Shown piece after piece: positions 1 through 6,507 of a DNA stretch of 8,110 bases. The notes under the pieces are model-generated. The model worked only from the letters and a program-made list of their open reading frames with translations. It was not told the origin of the DNA and made no database searches. This DNA comes from Alphaproteobacteria bacterium (GTDB taxonomy: Bacteria > Pseudomonadota > Alphaproteobacteria > ATCC43930 > CGMCC-115725), in the NCBI GenBank assembly GCA_030040495.1, contig JASHTP010000545.1, positions 1 to 8,110 of the forward strand, in the 5' to 3' direction. The translations under genes and the position numbers were made by a program. How positions within the stretch are numbered: position 1 is the stretch's first letter; each line of letters begins with the position of its first letter.

Positions 1-178
1 GGCGCTGGGCTACCGCGCCGTCCAGGGCGAAAGCGGCGTCAGCTTCCGCGCCCGGCCGCGCCGTGCCGGCGAGCCGCTGTCAGGCAAGGCGTCGCGCCGT
101 CGTCGGCGGCGCATCGAGGCTCCGCCGGCCGCCGACGGTCCCTTCGCCAAGCTCAAGGAGCTCAGGCTCGCGCGATGA
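1..178 (+). CDS. C-terminal end of a helicase-type protein (partial)
   Basis: An open frame enters from the left edge (first full codon at 2) and gives 58 residues before TGA at 176-178. It starts ALGYRAVQGESGV, passes through a very basic stretch (KASRRRRRRIEAP) and ends PFAKLKELRLAR. In alphaproteobacteria a Suv3-like/DEAD-type RNA helicase with a basic low-complexity tail and a similar PFAKL-like ending commonly precedes a small S4-domain gene. The call rests on that tail and on the neighbour, because no helicase motif lies inside the window. The stop overlaps the next start as ATGA, which suggests translational coupling and one transcript with the S4 gene. The frame is well supported, while the product is an inference from context. 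Confidence 0.6.
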   Translation, partial: ALGYRAVQGESGVSFRARPRRAGEPLSGKASRRRRRRIEAPPAADGPFAKLKELRLAR

Positions 179-492
179 GCGGCGCGCGGCTCGACAAGTG
201 GCTGTGGTTCGCGCGCTTCGCCAGAACCCGCTCGCTGGCGGCAAGGCTCTGTGCCGAGGGCGCGGTCACCGTCGCCGGCGCGGTGGTGCTGAAGCCCGCC
301 CATGCGGTGCGCGTCGGCGACATTGTCGGCGTGCGGCAAGGAAGGCTGCAGCGCCAGGTGACGGTGCGCGCGCTGGGCACGCGGCGCGGTCCGCCCGCCG
401 AGGCGCGGCTCCTCTATGACGAGCCCGGGCCGCCGGTTTCGCTCGCCGCCGCCGAGCGGCCGGCCTGGGTGCCGCTGATCGAGGAAGGCTGA
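175..492 (+). CDS. S4-domain RNA-binding protein, Hsp15-like
   Basis: This 105-residue basic protein has an S4 RNA-binding fold at its N-terminus (about residues 4-60). RLDKWLWFARFARTRSLA is the typical opening helix, followed by CAEGAVTVAGAVVLKPAHAVRVGDIV, the beta-loop with the conserved V-GD. The family includes Hsp15 (HslR), which binds the 50S subunit carrying a stalled nascent chain and helps recycle it. The length is close to the alphaproteobacterial members, and the last 45 residues are a short variable tail. The ATG overlaps the helicase stop by four bases, which fixes the start and suggests coupling. The stop lies 12 bases from the end of the convergent nitroreductase gene. The family call is firm; whether it does the same job as E. 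coli HslR is not shown by the sequence. Confidence 0.88.
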   Translation: MSGARLDKWLWFARFARTRSLAARLCAEGAVTVAGAVVLKPAHAVRVGDIVGVRQGRLQRQVTVRALGTRRGPPAEARLLYDEPGPPVSLAAAERPAWVPLIEEG

Positions 493-504
493 GCCGCGCC
501 GGCG

Positions 505-1161
505 TCAGCCCTTGGGGAATCCCACCGTCTGCGCGAAGGTGACGAAGTGGTCCGCGCCGAGCCGCAAGGTCCGGCCGAGCCGGTCGCGGTCGACCGAGCC
601 GCGGAACACCGTCGCCAGACCCTCGGACGCGCAGAAGAGATAGACGTTCTGGCCGATGAAGCCGGCATCGGTGAAGGCGTAGAGGCGCTTGTCCTCGGCG
701 GGCGTGTTTCCCATGCGGGCGCCGTCGGCGACATAGACGAGGTTGAGCGGCGCCGGGCCGACGAAATCCTGGACGCCGGTCTCGGCGCGGATGTCCTCGC
801 CAAGATGCGGCAGCAGCCGATGGCCGGCCGGCTCGTAGCGCCAGACCCCGTCCTTCATGGCTAGGTAGATCTCCGCCTCGATGGCATGCCGCCAGGACGG
901 CGCGGTCCGGTCGCCGCTCTGCGGCCGATTGATGCCGAAGGCGGACCAGAGCAGGCCCGACAGCACGGGCAGCGGCAGCGGCCGGTCGGCGAATTCGCGG
1001 GTGGAGCGCCGGGCGCGCAGCGCGTCCGCCAGCGGCGTGCCGCGCAGCGCAGGCTTCGGCAGATCGATCGGCTGCGCTGGCGCCGCGGCGGCCGAGAGCG
1101 TGCCGCTCAGCAGCGATGCGCTGGCCAACAGGCCGAGACCGGCATCGCGTCGCGTGATCAT
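505..1161 (-). CDS. Exported nitroreductase-family protein (SagB/ThcOx-like), probable Tat substrate
   Basis: From the ATG at 1161 the product has 218 residues. The N-terminus MITRRDAGLGLLASASLLSG, followed by SAAAAPA, is a twin-arginine-type signal (TRRDAGL plus a hydrophobic stretch) with likely cleavage near residues 27-29. This fits a flavoprotein folded around FMN before export. The mature part has the nitroreductase marks: RRSTREF (51-57, the usual FMN-phosphate Arg-Ser-x-Arg region), LLWSAFGINR (70-79), TDAGFIGQNVYLFCASEGL (164-182) and the family-like ending AQTVGFPKG. These enzymes catalyse NAD(P)H- or flavin-dependent reductions or azoline oxidation; the substrate here is unknown. 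It is the last gene of the efflux operon, 28 bases after the outer-membrane gene. An ATG at 1170 would add MDA but lies on the ribosome-binding site, so 1161 is preferred. Confidence 0.82.
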   Translation of the reverse strand: MITRRDAGLGLLASASLLSGTLSAAAAPAQPIDLPKPALRGTPLADALRARRSTREFADRPLPLPVLSGLLWSAFGINRPQSGDRTAPSWRHAIEAEIYLAMKDGVWRYEPAGHRLLPHLGEDIRAETGVQDFVGPAPLNLVYVADGARMGNTPAEDKRLYAFTDAGFIGQNVYLFCASEGLATVFRGSVDRDRLGRTLRLGADHFVTFAQTVGFPKG

Positions 1162-1169
1162 GGCATCCA

Positions 1170-1176
1170 TCCTTTC
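1170..1176 (-). promoter_or_regulatory. Ribosome-binding site that decides the nitroreductase start
   Basis: Read on the - strand this is GAAAGGA, followed by eight bases and then ATG at 1161. The alternative in-frame ATG at 1170 begins on the last A of this motif and would have no usable spacing. The shorter protein beginning MITRRD is therefore favoured, which also places the twin-arginine pair at residues 4-5. Confidence 0.6.
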
Positions 1177-1189
1177 GCCAGGTCGGAGT

Positions 1190-2692
1190 TCAGTCGATCT
1201 TCGTCCCCTTTGCGCTCACATCCTCACGCGTCCCATTCCACCAGCCGCCGCCGAGCGCGGTGAACAGCGCGACCGTATCCTGGTAGCGCACGGCAATCGC
1301 CTGCAGATCGCCGATCTTCGCCTGATAGTACTGCGTGTCGGCGGTCAGGACGTCGAGATAGGTCGCGAGGCCCGCGGCATAGTTGGCCTGCACCAGATGC
1401 AGCGCCTGTTCCGCGGTCGCGAGCGCCTCGTCCTCCGCCTTGAGCGCGGCGGCATCGTGGTCGAGGGCGCGCAGCGTGTCGGCGACCTGCTCGAAGGCGC
1501 CCAGCACCGTCTGGCGGTACAAGGCCATCGCCTGCTGATAGCTGTCGATCGCCGCCTTGCGGCGGAACCACAGCGTGCCGCCCTCGAACAGCGGCTGCGT
1601 CGCGTTGGCGCCGAAGCTCCAGAATTGTCCGTTGGACGAGAAGAGCGTGCTCGTCGAGGTGTTGTTCACGCCAAAGCTGCCGCTGAGGGTGACGCTCGGC
1701 AGCAGCGCCGCCGTCGCCACGCCGATGTTGGCGCTGGCCGCATGCGCCGTCGCCTCCGCCGCCAGAACGTCCGGACGCTGGCGCACGAGGTCGGAGGGAA
1801 GGCTCACCGGCAGGTCGCTCGGCAAGGTGAGATCGGTCAGGTTGACCTCGAGCGGGTGCCACTCGGCCGGCACGTGCCCGGCGAGCGCCGCGAGCAGATC
1901 CTCGCTCTGCGTGAGCTTCTGCTGCAGCGGCGGAATCGTCGCCTCATAGGAAGCAAGCGCGCTTTGCAGGCTGAGCACGCTCGAGTAAGGCACGGTTCCC
2001 GCGCGTGCCTGGTCCTCGGCGAGCTTGACCTGCTCGCGCTGGAGATCGATGAGCTGCTGCGTCGCGTCGATCTCCGCGCGATAGGCGGCTTCCGCGATGA
2101 CGGTGTTGGCGATGTTGGCGGTGAGCGTGAGATATGTGGCCTGCTCCGTGGCGCCCGCCAGGTCGACCTCGGCGCCGAGGCCTTCGACCTGGCGCCGCTC
2201 GCCGCCGAAGATGTCGAGAGCGTAGCTGACCGTCGCGGACAGCGTGAACAGATTGAAGATGGTCGGTGGAGATACCTGACCGACCTTCACCGAGGTGTAT
2301 CGCTGCCGCGTCGCGCCGGCGTCGGCCTCGATCTGCGGGTAGAAGATGCCGTAGCCGCTGCGCAGCGTGTCCTGGCTCTGGCGCAGGCTCGCCTGCGCCG
2401 CCGCGAGCCCGGGATTCGTCTCGGTCGCTTCGGCGATCACCGCGTCGAGCTTTTTGGAGGCGAAGAGGCGCCACCACTGCGCGGCGATCTTCGCCCCCGG
2501 GGTGAAGCGCTGCGCGACGCCGCCGGCGGCGCCGGTCGCCGTCGGATCGGCGCCGGTCGAATAATGGCTTACCGCCGGCGCCTTGGGACGGAGAAAGTCG
2601 GGGCCGACGGCGCAGCCGGACAGCAGGCAGAGCAGCACGCCGCCGCAGGCCGCGATCGCCGGCCGGCGGCTATTTCTCGCCGACATAGACAT
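1190..2692 (-). CDS. NodT/OprM-family outer-membrane efflux lipoprotein
   Basis: This 500-residue TolC-type channel component connects a periplasmic adaptor to the outside. The N-terminus has a lipoprotein signal with lipobox LLSGC (acylated Cys27), followed by AVGPDFLRPKAP, the hallmark start of NodT/OprM factors (CAVGPDY-type). Two similar coiled-coil repeats follow, as expected for the family: one around GLAAAQASLRQSQDTLRSG, the second around RQRPDVLAAEATAHAASANIGVA with LLPSVTLSGSFG. The end has the usual ALYRQTVLGAFEQVADTLRAL and YLDVLTADTQYYQA helices. Length is normal for the family. Its start overlaps the adaptor stop by 23 bases, which suggests translational coupling. A second ATG at 2686 is also possible. 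Family membership is clear; the transported substrate is not. Confidence 0.93.
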   Translation of the reverse strand: MSMSARNSRRPAIAACGGVLLCLLSGCAVGPDFLRPKAPAVSHYSTGADPTATGAAGGVAQRFTPGAKIAAQWWRLFASKKLDAVIAEATETNPGLAAAQASLRQSQDTLRSGYGIFYPQIEADAGATRQRYTSVKVGQVSPPTIFNLFTLSATVSYALDIFGGERRQVEGLGAEVDLAGATEQATYLTLTANIANTVIAEAAYRAEIDATQQLIDLQREQVKLAEDQARAGTVPYSSVLSLQSALASYEATIPPLQQKLTQSEDLLAALAGHVPAEWHPLEVNLTDLTLPSDLPVSLPSDLVRQRPDVLAAEATAHAASANIGVATAALLPSVTLSGSFGVNNTSTSTLFSSNGQFWSFGANATQPLFEGGTLWFRRKAAIDSYQQAMALYRQTVLGAFEQVADTLRALDHDAAALKAEDEALATAEQALHLVQANYAAGLATYLDVLTADTQYYQAKIGDLQAIAVRYQDTVALFTALGGGWWNGTREDVSAKGTKID

Positions 2693-3755
2693 CGACCAGC
2701 TGCCCGGGAAAGAGGTTCAGGCCTTTCGGCTTCTCGAAGCGGAAGATCACGGGAAGGACGCGGACGTCGACCCGTTCCTCGCGCTCGTCGGAGAGCTCTA
2801 TCTTCGGCGAGATGAAGGGCTGGACCCGCGAGAAGGTCAGCGGCACGTGGATATTCGTGCCGCGGATGAACATCTCGGCGTTCATCTTCGCGGGATCGGG
2901 CAGGCGGCCGACCAGGATCTCGTCGATATAAGCGCGCACCTGCAGGCGCTCCTGCGGCACGCTCATGACGACGAGCGGATCCATTCCCTGGGTGTAGGAA
3001 TCATAGGCGCCCTGCGGCGAGATGTAGCTGCCGACCATGGCCTGCACCGACATCACCACGCCGTCCGCCGGCGCGCGGATGGTGTACTGGGCGAGCAGCG
3101 CCTCGGAAGCGACATAGGCCTTCGACAAGGCGGCGTACTGTCTCTCCTGGTTCTCGATGTCGTAGATCCAGGCGCCGGCCTTGGTCAGGTCGTATTGCCG
3201 CTCGGCCACCTTCAGGTTCGCCTCGGCGATCTTCTCGGCGTTGCGCGCATCGTCGAGCGCCAGCAGGCTTACCGAACGCGGGTCGATGGCGTAGGCGTGC
3301 TCCTGCTTCTCGAGCTCGTCCTGCGTGTTCTTGAGCGTCGCCTTGGCGCTCACCACCTGGGCCACCGACACATCGAGCGTCTCGGGCCGCGGCTCCGCCT
3401 TGAGCTCCTCGAGCATGGCGAGCGCCGCTTCCGCCTGCGCCTTCAGCTGCTCCGCCGTCGCGCGCTGGACCGAATCGTCGATCGTCAGCAGTGGATCTCC
3501 TTTGCGGACCTTCTGGCCTTCGACGACCAGGACCTGGGTGATCGGTCCCGAGACCTGGGGATAGATGTTTATGTTTTCGCCCACCGGCTGCTCGCTCTCG
3601 ATCATGCCGTCGGCGTAGATCCCTTTGGCAAAGGGATTGGCCGCGGGATTGAAGAGCGGCGGCTGGATGGGCGGCTGTTCGGCGGCGACGAAGGCGCTGA
3701 TGAGCGCCAGCACCGCGCCGATGGCCGACACGATGAAGATGATCTTATTGCGCAC
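2670..3755 (-). CDS. HlyD-family periplasmic adaptor (membrane fusion protein)
   Basis: This 361-residue adaptor bridges the ABC permease to the NodT channel. Residues 4-24 form one N-terminal membrane anchor (KIIFIVSAIGAVLALISAFVA). The first lipoyl half-motif is at about 64-93 (IYPQVSGPITQVLVVEGQKVRKGDPLLTID, with the conserved V-EGQ-V-KGD). A long alpha-helical hairpin at about 95-220 is rich in Ala, Glu, Lys and Gln. The second lipoyl half is at about 225-246 (YTIRAPADGVVMS...VGSYI), and beta-barrel and membrane-proximal segments follow to FPGQLVDVYVGE. The start codon is GTG, 11 bases inside the end of the ATPase gene, with GGGAGAG about seven to eight bases upstream. In the known DevBCA and MacAB systems such adaptors pass substrate from the periplasm or membrane to the outer-membrane duct. 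Confidence 0.92.
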   Translation of the reverse strand: MRNKIIFIVSAIGAVLALISAFVAAEQPPIQPPLFNPAANPFAKGIYADGMIESEQPVGENINIYPQVSGPITQVLVVEGQKVRKGDPLLTIDDSVQRATAEQLKAQAEAALAMLEELKAEPRPETLDVSVAQVVSAKATLKNTQDELEKQEHAYAIDPRSVSLLALDDARNAEKIAEANLKVAERQYDLTKAGAWIYDIENQERQYAALSKAYVASEALLAQYTIRAPADGVVMSVQAMVGSYISPQGAYDSYTQGMDPLVVMSVPQERLQVRAYIDEILVGRLPDPAKMNAEMFIRGTNIHVPLTFSRVQPFISPKIELSDEREERVDVRVLPVIFRFEKPKGLNLFPGQLVDVYVGEK

Positions 3756-4449
3756 TGAGGCTCTCCCGCTCGATGGCCTTCAGCTTGCCGTCCTCCATGC
3801 GCATGATGCGATCGGAGAACTCGAAGATGCGGCTGTCGTGGGTGACCATGACGATGCAGCGTTGATCGGATAGAACATGCTGTCGAACGAAGCTGACGAT
3901 GTTCCGTCCGGTTTCGCCGTCGAGCGAGGCGGTCGGCTCGTCGAAGATCAGGATGTCCGGACGGGCGACGATGGCCCGGCCGATCGCGACCCGCTGCTGC
4001 TCGCCGCCGCTGAGCTTCACCGGCGGCAGCTCGGCCCGCTCCTTGAGCCCCACCACCTCGAGGTCCCGTCGCGCCTCGTTCAGCGCCTCGTCCCAGGGGC
4101 GATTCTGGAGAATGAGCGGGATCGCCACGTTCTCGGCGGTGGTGAGGCGCGGAAAGAGGTGATAATCCTGAAACACGAAGCCGATCTTCTGCAGCCGGAA
4201 GTCGGCGAGCGCGTCCGCGGAAAGGCCCCAGATATCCACCCCCTCGATCTTCACCGTGCCCGCGTTCGGGCGCAGGATGCCCGAGATCATGCTGAGCAGC
4301 GTCGTCTTGCCGCTGCCCGAGGGGCCGACGATGTAGAGCATCTCGCCGAAATAGGCGTCGAAGGTCACCTCCCGGACGGCCATGGTCTTGGCTTCGCCGG
4401 TGCCGAACCATTTGGTGAGGCCCGCGGCCTCTATCGCGGCTTTCGGCAT
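3745..4449 (-). CDS. ABC transporter ATPase (DevA/MacB/LolD type)
   Basis: This 234-residue nucleotide-binding subunit has every key motif: Walker A GPSGSGKTT (42-50), Q-loop Gln94 in FVFQDYHLFP, signature LSGGEQQR (146-153), Walker B ILIFDEPTASLD (166-177) and switch His204 in MVTHD. The pattern LSGGEQQRVAIGRA...DEPTASLD is typical of the MacB/LolD/DevA exporter group. ATG at 4449 is chosen because the protein then starts directly at the first ABC strand (AAIEAAGLTKWF), and a good ribosome-binding site precedes it. That site, AGGAG, overlaps the TAG stop of the permease, so the two genes are coupled. The same frame stays open far upstream but gives only Arg/His-rich nonsense there. The stop overlaps the adaptor start by 11 bases. 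Confidence 0.95.
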   Translation of the reverse strand: MPKAAIEAAGLTKWFGTGEAKTMAVREVTFDAYFGEMLYIVGPSGSGKTTLLSMISGILRPNAGTVKIEGVDIWGLSADALADFRLQKIGFVFQDYHLFPRLTTAENVAIPLILQNRPWDEALNEARRDLEVVGLKERAELPPVKLSGGEQQRVAIGRAIVARPDILIFDEPTASLDGETGRNIVSFVRQHVLSDQRCIVMVTHDSRIFEFSDRIMRMEDGKLKAIERESLSAQ

Positions 4450-4454
4450 GGCTC

Positions 4455-5591
4455 CTATCCGCGGAAAATGTCGAAGGGCTCGATGCGCAGCACCTTGCGC
4501 ACGCCGACATAGCTCGAGGCCGCGGCGATCACGACCACCATGATGAAGGCGAGGATCAGGTTCCAATAGGTGATGATCGCCGCGTAGTCGGGCAGGTAGA
4601 GCCGCGCCAGGAAGATGATGGCGGCGCACAGGCCGACGCCGATGCCGTATCCCGTGAGCGCGACGAAGGAGGCCTCGAACAGGATCATCGAGATCAGCAC
4701 CCGCCCCTTGGCGCCGATCGCCTTGAGCGCGCCGAACTTCTCGATGTTCTCGAGGATGAAGGTGTAGAAGGTCTGTCCCGAGATCGAGAGGCCGATGATG
4801 AAGCTGATCACCGTCATCAGCAGCATGTTCGTGCCGATGCCGGTCTGGTACGTGTAGAAGGTGGAGATCTTCTGGATGAACTCGTCTTCCGTCAGCGCGA
4901 CGTACCCTGCGGCCGCCGCGCTCTTCTTGATGGCCTGGACATCGGCCGGCGTCTTGGGCACGACCAGGATGTAGGAGATGGTCATGCGCATGTTCGGTAT
5001 GTATTGCAGCGAGCGGTTGAAGGTGGTGTAGAGCGTGGGCACGCCGAAGAGACCGCTCGCGGCGACATGGGCGATGCCGACGATGACGCCGCGATGGTCG
5101 TTGATCTCGAACTCGGTGCCGACCGCGGGATTCTCGAGCTTGTAGAACTCGGAATCCTTGACCGCGAGGAACGCGTTCTCTGTGAAGAGATCCTGGATGT
5201 TGCCGGCGAGCAGCTTCGGCCGGCCGTACAGGCTGGCGTCGTCGAGCCCGACGATGTTCACCGACTGATAGGTGCCGTCGCGCAGCTTGACCAGGCCGCC
5301 GCCGGAATAGAGCGGGACGGCGAACTTGACGCCGGGGATGCTGCGCACCTCGTCGAGGACGTAGTCCGGCAGGGGAATGGTGTTGGCGACCGTCTGGACG
5401 GCGGGATCCATCACCCACATCGGTGCGCCGATGTTGATCACCGTCGCCGAGGCGCGTTTGAGGATGCCGGAGAAGAGCGAGGTCATCTCGATCATGAGGA
5501 AGACGGCGAAGGTGATCCCGACCAGGAGCGCCGCGAACTTCGCCCGGTCGTTGACCAGGAGCCGGTAGGCTATTTTCAGAGTGCCCGGCAT
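4455..5591 (-). CDS. ABC permease with FtsX domain (DevC/MacB-like)
   Basis: This 378-residue inner-membrane subunit is the first gene of the operon. One membrane segment lies near residues 19-41 (FAALLVGITFAVFLMIEM). A periplasmic region of about 210 residues follows. Three closely spaced segments then lie at about 258-282, 308-332 and 345-368. This 1+3 layout and the cytoplasmic sequence ILENIEKFGALKAIGAKGRVL are typical of FtsX-domain mechanotransmitting permeases such as MacB and DevC. With no fused ATPase it is closer to DevC. The start at 5591 is preferred to a frame extension to 5639, because the extension is a basic stretch (GTGTRRQRR) with no role before the membrane segment, and AAAGG lies six bases before ATG 5591. 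The substrate is unknown; DevBCA exports glycolipids and MacB exports peptides or toxins. Confidence 0.93.
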   Translation of the reverse strand: MPGTLKIAYRLLVNDRAKFAALLVGITFAVFLMIEMTSLFSGILKRASATVINIGAPMWVMDPAVQTVANTIPLPDYVLDEVRSIPGVKFAVPLYSGGGLVKLRDGTYQSVNIVGLDDASLYGRPKLLAGNIQDLFTENAFLAVKDSEFYKLENPAVGTEFEINDHRGVIVGIAHVAASGLFGVPTLYTTFNRSLQYIPNMRMTISYILVVPKTPADVQAIKKSAAAAGYVALTEDEFIQKISTFYTYQTGIGTNMLLMTVISFIIGLSISGQTFYTFILENIEKFGALKAIGAKGRVLISMILFEASFVALTGYGIGVGLCAAIIFLARLYLPDYAAIITYWNLILAFIMVVVIAAASSYVGVRKVLRIEPFDIFRG

Positions 5592-5649
5592 CGTCCGCCT
5601 TTGCCTTCTCGTGCCCGTCCCGCGCGGCGCCCGCGGCACCGCTCCGAAG

Positions 5650-5697
5650 CTGCACCAGTATGACCCTCGTCGCGGCTTACGCTTTGATACAGGCCAA
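5650..5697 (-). promoter_or_regulatory. Candidate FNR/FixK-type promoter of the efflux-nitroreductase operon
   Basis: On the - strand the box is TTGGCCTGTATCAA (5697-5684), matching 8 of the 10 fixed positions of TTGAT-N4-ATCAA, with one perfect half. A -10-like CATACT lies at 5662-5657 and implies a start near 5650. The box centre is then about -40.5, close to the -41.5 of a class II CRP/FNR-family activator, which would replace a -35 element; no good -35 is visible. The leader before the permease ATG would be about 60 bases. The motif and spacing are seen; function and the regulator are inferred. Confidence 0.45.
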
Positions 5698-5726
5698 TTT
5701 TCCTGGCACGGACGGGCCGTTTCCGG

Positions 5727-5753
5727 GGGCGGCGCGGCCGCCGCGCGCCGTCC
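5727..5753. repeat. GC-rich inverted repeat between divergent promoters
   Basis: Arms 5727-5736 (GGGCGGCGCG) and 5744-5753 (CGCGCCGTCC) can pair over ten positions with one G-T pair and a seven-base loop (GCCGCCG). There is no T-tract on either side, so it is unlikely to be an intrinsic terminator. It lies between the two outward-facing FNR-like boxes and upstream of both implied start sites. It could be an operator, a nucleoid-protein site or a chance product of high GC. Confidence 0.4.
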
Positions 5754-5755
5754 GA

Positions 5756-5805
5756 TTGATTCAGATCAGTGAGCGCCGCTCGGCCCGGGACGTAGATATT
5801 GCCGC
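5756..5805 (+). promoter_or_regulatory. Candidate FNR/FixK-type promoter of the cytochrome pair
   Basis: The box TTGATTCAGATCAG (5756-5769) matches 9 of the 10 fixed positions of the FNR/FixK consensus TTGAT-N4-ATCAA. Downstream, TAGATA at 5793-5798 is a modest -10-like hexamer that implies a start near 5805 and puts the box centre at about -42.5, near the class II activator position. The leader before ATG 5875 would be about 70 bases. Control of c-type cytochrome genes by FNR/FixK-family regulators is well known in alphaproteobacteria. It is the best-matching of the three boxes in the window. Confidence 0.55.
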
Positions 5806-5874
5806 GGCGGCGGACCTGCCCCAAGGTTGCGGTGACGGCACACCGGTCGGGGCGCCGAGGCAGGGAGACAGGGC

Positions 5875-6444
5875 ATGAAGGAAACCTGGTTGTCGCTGGC
5901 GTTGATGGCGGCGCTCGCCGCCTCGACGCTGCCGCCTGCCGCGGCGGCGGAGCTGACGGACACCGACCGCCGGTACCTGCAGGCGGAGTACGGAATCGGC
6001 CGCCAGGACCAGACCGTCCCGGCGCTGAGCGCGCAGCAGCAGAAGCAGCTGCACGCGCTGATCACCGATCCGCAGCTCAAGGACGTCCCGGCGGTGCGCC
6101 ATGACCGGGTGGCCGCCTTTCTCTTCGATGCCCATATGCGCCAGTGCCAGCAGACGGCCTCGTCCCACCCGGATCTCGTCTGCCCGCCGGTGGCCGACGC
6201 CAAGGCCGAGCCGGGAAAGGAAATCGCCGATCGGCAGTGCAATTTCTGCCACCTCTTCGGGATGGGGCGGGCGCCTTCCTTCTACAAGCTCGCGCGCCAG
6301 GGTCGATGGGCCGGCGACCGCTTGGCCGAGGCGCAGCGGCGCGGCCACGAGAACGCCCGCCGTCTTGGCCAGCAGATGTCGCCGATCGGCCTGACGCGCG
6401 AACAGTTCGACGAGCTGGTGGTCTATATCGAGTCGCTCAAATAG
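5875..6444 (+). CDS. Secreted c-type cytochrome with a long haem-free N-terminal region
   Basis: The 189-residue product begins with a Sec signal (MKETWLSLALMAALAAS...AAAA, cleavage probably after Ala25 before ELTDTD). A single haem-attachment motif CNFCH lies at 122-126, and Met168 in QQMSPIGL is the likely sixth ligand, followed by a C-terminal helix (REQFDELVVYIESLK) as in class I cytochromes c. The roughly 95 mature residues before the haem motif are Gln- and Asp-rich and hold two extra cysteines (91 and 103) that are not in a CXXCH. These may form a disulphide. GGAG seven bases before the ATG supports the start. It is followed 63 bases later by a second cytochrome, so the two are probably co-transcribed as periplasmic electron carriers. 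The oxidase or reductase partner is not in the window, and I do not recognise a named subfamily. Confidence 0.85.
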   Translation: MKETWLSLALMAALAASTLPPAAAAELTDTDRRYLQAEYGIGRQDQTVPALSAQQQKQLHALITDPQLKDVPAVRHDRVAAFLFDAHMRQCQQTASSHPDLVCPPVADAKAEPGKEIADRQCNFCHLFGMGRAPSFYKLARQGRWAGDRLAEAQRRGHENARRLGQQMSPIGLTREQFDELVVYIESLK

Positions 6445-6507
6445 AGGAATAGGGGCGGCGCGCCCAACGTGGGCCGGCGTCCCGCGATTGATCCGACGGA
6501 GACGATG

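Noticed and set aside
493..504. Possible shared terminator between the convergent S4 and nitroreductase genes
   Set aside because: The gap is only 12 bases and shows no stem followed by a T-run on either strand.
881..2815. Long open frame of 644 codons on the + strand
   Set aside because: It lies antisense to the nitroreductase and NodT genes, is very rich in Arg, Gly and Ala, and has no recognisable domain. It is the usual open antisense frame of high-GC coding DNA.
2583..3758. 391-codon open frame on the + strand
   Set aside because: It is antisense to the adaptor gene, with Leu/Arg/His/Asp-rich content and no family signature, while the - strand frame encodes a clear HlyD protein.
4450..5655. 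N-terminal extension of the ATPase frame across the permease gene
   Set aside because: The frame is open, but the extra residues are Arg/His-rich nonsense overlapping a clear FtsX permease on the same strand. ATG 4449 has a good ribosome-binding site and the right family length.
6445..6504. Short GCCC/GGGC hairpin between the cytochrome genes
   Set aside because: Only four pairs around AACGT and no T-tract, so it is too weak for a terminator or processing site.
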